This document shows positions 24,853 to 27,325 of a stretch of DNA of 27,325 nucleotides, in pieces. The stretch covers positions 1 to 27,325 of the forward strand of contig CAMLCW010000019.1 in assembly GCA_946478645.1 (NCBI GenBank). Reading direction: 5' to 3'. A model generated the notes under the pieces. It saw nothing but the letters and a program-made list of their open reading frames with translations, searched no databases and had not been told where the DNA came from. A program made the position numbers and the translations under genes. Source of the stretch: an uncultured Variovorax sp. GTDB lineage: Bacteria; Pseudomonadota; Gammaproteobacteria; Burkholderiales; Burkholderiaceae. Positions within the stretch are counted from its first letter, which is position 1. Each line of letters starts with the position of its first letter.

Positions 24853-26054
24853 TAGCCGCCCACGCTTTCCTTGCGGATCTGCCATTGGTTGCCCGAAGTG
24901 CGCTGCAGCTCCAGCGTCTTGCGGCTCCTGATGTTGAGGTGGTCGGCGCGGTAGATCTGGCGGAACTTGGCGGTGGCCACCGCGCCGTCGACCTGGACCA
25001 CGAGGTTCTCGAGGTTCACGCTGATGTTCGACTTGCCGACGATGCGCGCGTGGCGCTCTTCTTCCCAGGCCTTGCGGCTCTGGCCGCCGCCGGGGTTGAA
25101 GTCGGGGCCGTAGGCCGCGAGGTAGCGGTCCATGTCCTGCGCTGCCCAGGCTGCGGCCCATGCGCGCACGGCGTTCTCGACGTCGGCACTCGCGTCGGGC
25201 GCCGCTGCCGGAGTGGGTGCCGGCGCGGGTGCGGGTGCCCGCGCTGCCGCGGTCTGCGGGGCCTTGGCGATTGCCACGGGCGCCGCAGGAATGGCCCTCG
25301 TGTGGGTGGGCGCCGCTGCGGGCGCCGGTGCCGCAGCAGCGACCGCCGGTGCGGGGACGGCAGGCGCCTTCGCGACGGGGGTCGGCGCAGGAGGTGCCGA
25401 TGCCGGTGCCGGTGCCGCAGGTGCCGTCGCAGCGACCTTCGCGGCCGGCGCGGGACGGGTGTTGCTGCTGGCTGCAGCCGCCGCGGCGGGCGTGTCGGTG
25501 CCCGCGGGCGCGGTGAACAGGGTGCGGATCACCGAGAGCTTGGGCTGCACGGCCGCCGCATTGTTCTGGTCGAGCTGCAGCGCCTTGCTGTAGGCCTGGC
25601 TGGCCAGCCGCGCGTACACGTCGCCGAGATTCTCCTGCGCCGTGGCGTAGCTCGGATTGGTCCGGATCGCGCTTTCGAGCGCGGCACGCGCCTTGTCGAA
25701 CTGGTTTTGGCCGGCGTAGATCACCGCGAGGTTGTTGTAGGGCTCCGGCAGCTCGGGCGAGTCCTGCGTGAGCTGCGTGAACACCGCGATCGCCTCGTTG
25801 CGCTTGCCCGCGTTGAGCTGGATCACGCCCTTGAGAAAGCGCATCTGCGGGTCCTTGGGCTTGTCCTTGAGGAACGCGTCGGCGCGGGTCAGGGCCTCGT
25901 CGAGCTTGCCGGCCTGCACGAGGCGGTCGACCTCGTCATGCTCGGGTGCGGCGAGCACCGGGAACGAGATGCCGCAAGCCGTCGCCAGCAACAGGGCGCG
26001 AACAACGGGGGACAACGCACCGAATCGGGCGCGCAGCAGGGGGCTCTTGGGCAT
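24852..26054 (-). CDS. TPR protein with Ala/Pro-rich linker and C-terminal NTF2/Cds6-like domain
   Basis: This 400-residue protein starts at ATG 26054 (GAGG 11 bases upstream). A signal peptide ends near FPVLAAPEHD. TPR repeats span ~38-170 (LVQAGKLDEALTRADAFLKDKP ... ELPEPYNNLAVIYAGQNQFDKARAALESAIRTNPSYATAQENLGDVYARLA). A ~110-residue Ala/Pro linker follows, then a ~110-residue domain (VENAVRAWAAAWAAQDMDRYLAAYGPDF ... RKTLELQRTSGNQWQIRKES) of the NTF2/Cds6 C-terminal kind. The next gene encodes an L,D-transpeptidase ending in a similar domain and is translationally coupled, so the two probably act as a periplasmic pair, the TPR protein serving as scaffold or regulator. Confidence 0.87.
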   Translation of the reverse strand: MPKSPLLRARFGALSPVVRALLLATACGISFPVLAAPEHDEVDRLVQAGKLDEALTRADAFLKDKPKDPQMRFLKGVIQLNAGKRNEAIAVFTQLTQDSPELPEPYNNLAVIYAGQNQFDKARAALESAIRTNPSYATAQENLGDVYARLASQAYSKALQLDQNNAAAVQPKLSVIRTLFTAPAGTDTPAAAAAASSNTRPAPAAKVAATAPAAPAPASAPPAPTPVAKAPAVPAPAVAAAAPAPAAAPTHTRAIPAAPVAIAKAPQTAAARAPAPAPAPTPAAAPDASADVENAVRAWAAAWAAQDMDRYLAAYGPDFNPGGGQSRKAWEEERHARIVGKSNISVNLENLVVQVDGAVATAKFRQIYRADHLNIRSRKTLELQRTSGNQWQIRKESVGG

Positions 26055-26100
26055 TGCGGACAAGACCTCGTAGGGAGAAAAGGGGTGGGACGCGGCAGGG

Positions 26101-26121
26101 ATTGTATGTGGGTGGGTAACG
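26101..26121 (-). promoter_or_regulatory. Candidate -10 element and GTTAC box for the TPR/L,D-transpeptidase unit
   Basis: On the minus strand TACAAT (26106-26101) matches the -10 consensus at 5/6 and implies a ~40-nt leader. No good -35 hexamer lies 16-18 bp upstream. Instead a CGTTAC box (26121-26116) lies there, which would suit an activator-dependent promoter. Confidence 0.35.
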
Positions 26122-26253
26122 TCCGGATACCAAGCGAAGGCCGTCGCTACAGGGCAAGGCGCTTGGCTTGCGCGTTGGGAAACATTCATGTAACGTTCTG
26201 TAAGTCGGTCCCGCTGGGGACACGTTCCCGCCCCCTCACTCTCTGGAGCCGCC

Positions 26254-27273
26254 TTGAAGATCACCAAACGCCGCTTGCTCGAAAGTGGCGCCGCCGCCCT
26301 TGCCGCGTCGCTTCTCACGCCTGCTTCTTCGCTGGCCCAGCGCGCCGCCGCGCCGGCTGCCGCAAGCGACGCCGCGTGGCCCAGCAGGCCGCTGCGCATC
26401 CTCGTGGGCTTTCCGGCCGGCGCATCGCCCGACCTGGCGGCGCGTGCCATCGCCGAGCCGCTGTCGAAGATCCTGCGCCAGCCGGTCATCGTCGAGAACA
26501 AGCCCGGCGCGAGCGGCAACCTCGTGGCCGACCAGGTGGCCAAGGCCACCGACGAGCACACCATCGGTGCGCTGATCAACGGCAATCTCACGATCGCGAA
26601 GCTGCTCAATCCCAAGCTCGGCTTCGATCCCGAAAAAGACTTTTCGCCCGTGGGTCTGGTCGGTACCGCGCCGCTGGTGCTGGCGGTGTCGGGCGCGGCC
26701 GAGGGCAAGACGGCCGCCGAGCAATTGCTGTGGGTGCGCAACCTCAGCAGCGGCGGCAGGTACGGCACGCCGGGCGTGGGCACGGTGGGCCACCTGGGCA
26801 TGGAGCTCATCAAGAGCCGCGCCGCCATCACCGCGCAGCACAAGCCCTACAACGGCAATCCGCAGGTGATCGCGGGCCTGCTGGCCAACGAGATCCAGTT
26901 GGCGCTGCTGCCGCCGGGGCTTGCGTTGCCGCATGTGAAGGCGGGCAAGATCAAGGCGATCGGCGTGACTTCGCCCGAGCGCAGTCCGCTGGCCGGCGAC
27001 TTGCCGACGGTGCGCGATGTCGACGTGCGCGGCGCCGACCTCGAGATCTGGACCGCGCTCGCCGCGCCCGCGGGCATGAAGCCGGCCGCGGTGGCCCGCC
27101 TGAACGCTGCGCTGACGCAGGTGATCAGCACGCCCGAGGTCGCGGCCGCCCTGCTCAAGACCGGCTGGCAGGCCCAGCCCGGCCCGCCCGAGGCATTGGC
27201 GCGGCGCATGCGCGCCGATACCGCGCGCCTGGGCGGCGTGATCATCATGAAGGGCATCCAATCCGAGGCATAA
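26254..27273 (+). CDS. Bug-family tripartite tricarboxylate transporter substrate-binding protein
   Basis: This 339-residue protein starts at TTG 26254, preceded by TGGAG six bases upstream; no suitable ATG or GTG lies nearby. The N-terminus KITKRRLLESGAAALAASLLTPASSLAQ is a signal peptide with a twin Arg, possibly Tat. The mature part shows the family hallmarks: WPSRPLRILVGFPAGASPDLAARAIAEPLSKILRQPVIVENKPGASGNL, FDPEKDFSPVGLVGTAPLVLAV, and TPGVGTVGHLGMELIKS. Bug proteins are periplasmic receptors for carboxylates and related anions. No tctA/tctB membrane genes are visible, so this is likely one of the many orphan receptors of such genomes. The ligand cannot be read from sequence. The 26055-26253 gap carries the divergent promoters. 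Confidence 0.94.
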   Translation: MKITKRRLLESGAAALAASLLTPASSLAQRAAAPAAASDAAWPSRPLRILVGFPAGASPDLAARAIAEPLSKILRQPVIVENKPGASGNLVADQVAKATDEHTIGALINGNLTIAKLLNPKLGFDPEKDFSPVGLVGTAPLVLAVSGAAEGKTAAEQLLWVRNLSSGGRYGTPGVGTVGHLGMELIKSRAAITAQHKPYNGNPQVIAGLLANEIQLALLPPGLALPHVKAGKIKAIGVTSPERSPLAGDLPTVRDVDVRGADLEIWTALAAPAGMKPAAVARLNAALTQVISTPEVAAALLKTGWQAQPGPPEALARRMRADTARLGGVIIMKGIQSEA

Positions 27274-27275
27274 GA

Positions 27276-27325
27276 CGCCCCCCGAAGCGGCTCACTTCGT
27301 GTAGCCGCCTCCCCCCACTGGGGGG
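27276..27325. repeat. GC-rich intergenic repeat (partial, runs off the window)
   Basis: CCCCCGAAGCGGCTC (27279-27293) is the exact reverse complement of 9274-9288. The following CTCACT, GTGTAGC, CTCCCCCC and GGGGG blocks occur in the same order in the reverse complement of the 9265-9388 element. It lies directly after the Bug gene stop and may serve as its terminator (CCCCCC-ACT-GGGGG hairpin). Confidence 0.7.

Overview
The window is about two-thirds G+C, tightly packed, and reads as chromosomal DNA of a beta-proteobacterium. A Comamonadaceae member such as Variovorax is my best guess. This rests on the codon and GC style, a Bug-type solute-binding protein, a DUF3613 protein inside a Tad locus, and a GC-rich intergenic repeat of a kind I associate with that family. 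The taxon is an inference; no rRNA or other marker gene is present.

Region 1 (1-9255, + strand) looks like a type I secretion (T1SS) cassette with unusual companions. It contains the 3' end of a Gly/Leu/Asp-rich tandem-repeat protein, an OmpA/Pal-type lipoprotein, and a 1022-residue protein that joins an unknown N-terminal domain, an alpha/alpha-toroid-like middle and a MurF-like C-terminal half. A small membrane protein, a T1SS ABC transporter, a HlyD-type adaptor and a TolC-type outer-membrane channel follow. Short spacing and ATGA overlaps suggest one or two transcripts. The repeat protein is the natural candidate substrate. The large Mur-like protein has lost the P-loop lysine and is the least explained gene here.

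Region 2 (9256-9388) is a GC-rich intergenic repeat between convergent genes. A partial copy in the opposite orientation closes the window (27276-27325).

Region 3 (23033 down to 9389, - strand) is a complete Tad/Flp pilus operon of 14 genes in tandem. The order is flp pilin, tadV prepilin peptidase, rcpC/cpaB, rcpA/cpaC secretin, tadZ, tadA ATPase, tadB, tadC, tadD lipoprotein, a DUF3613 protein, two TadE-like pseudopilins, a large TadG-like protein and a sigma-54 enhancer-binding regulator. Many junctions overlap or are under 30 bp. The regulator is the last gene. A sigma-54-like element (GG-N10-GC), a sigma-70-like promoter and a GGTACC dyad lie upstream of flp, which suggests an autoregulatory loop.

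Region 4 (26054 down to 23458, - strand) is a two-gene unit: a TPR protein and an L,D-transpeptidase (YkuD). They are coupled through TAGTG, and both end in a similar NTF2/Cds6-like domain. Their likely role is periplasmic peptidoglycan modification. Region 5 (26254-27273, +) is a Bug-family tripartite tricarboxylate transporter receptor starting with TTG. No tRNA, rRNA, CRISPR array or insertion sequence was seen.
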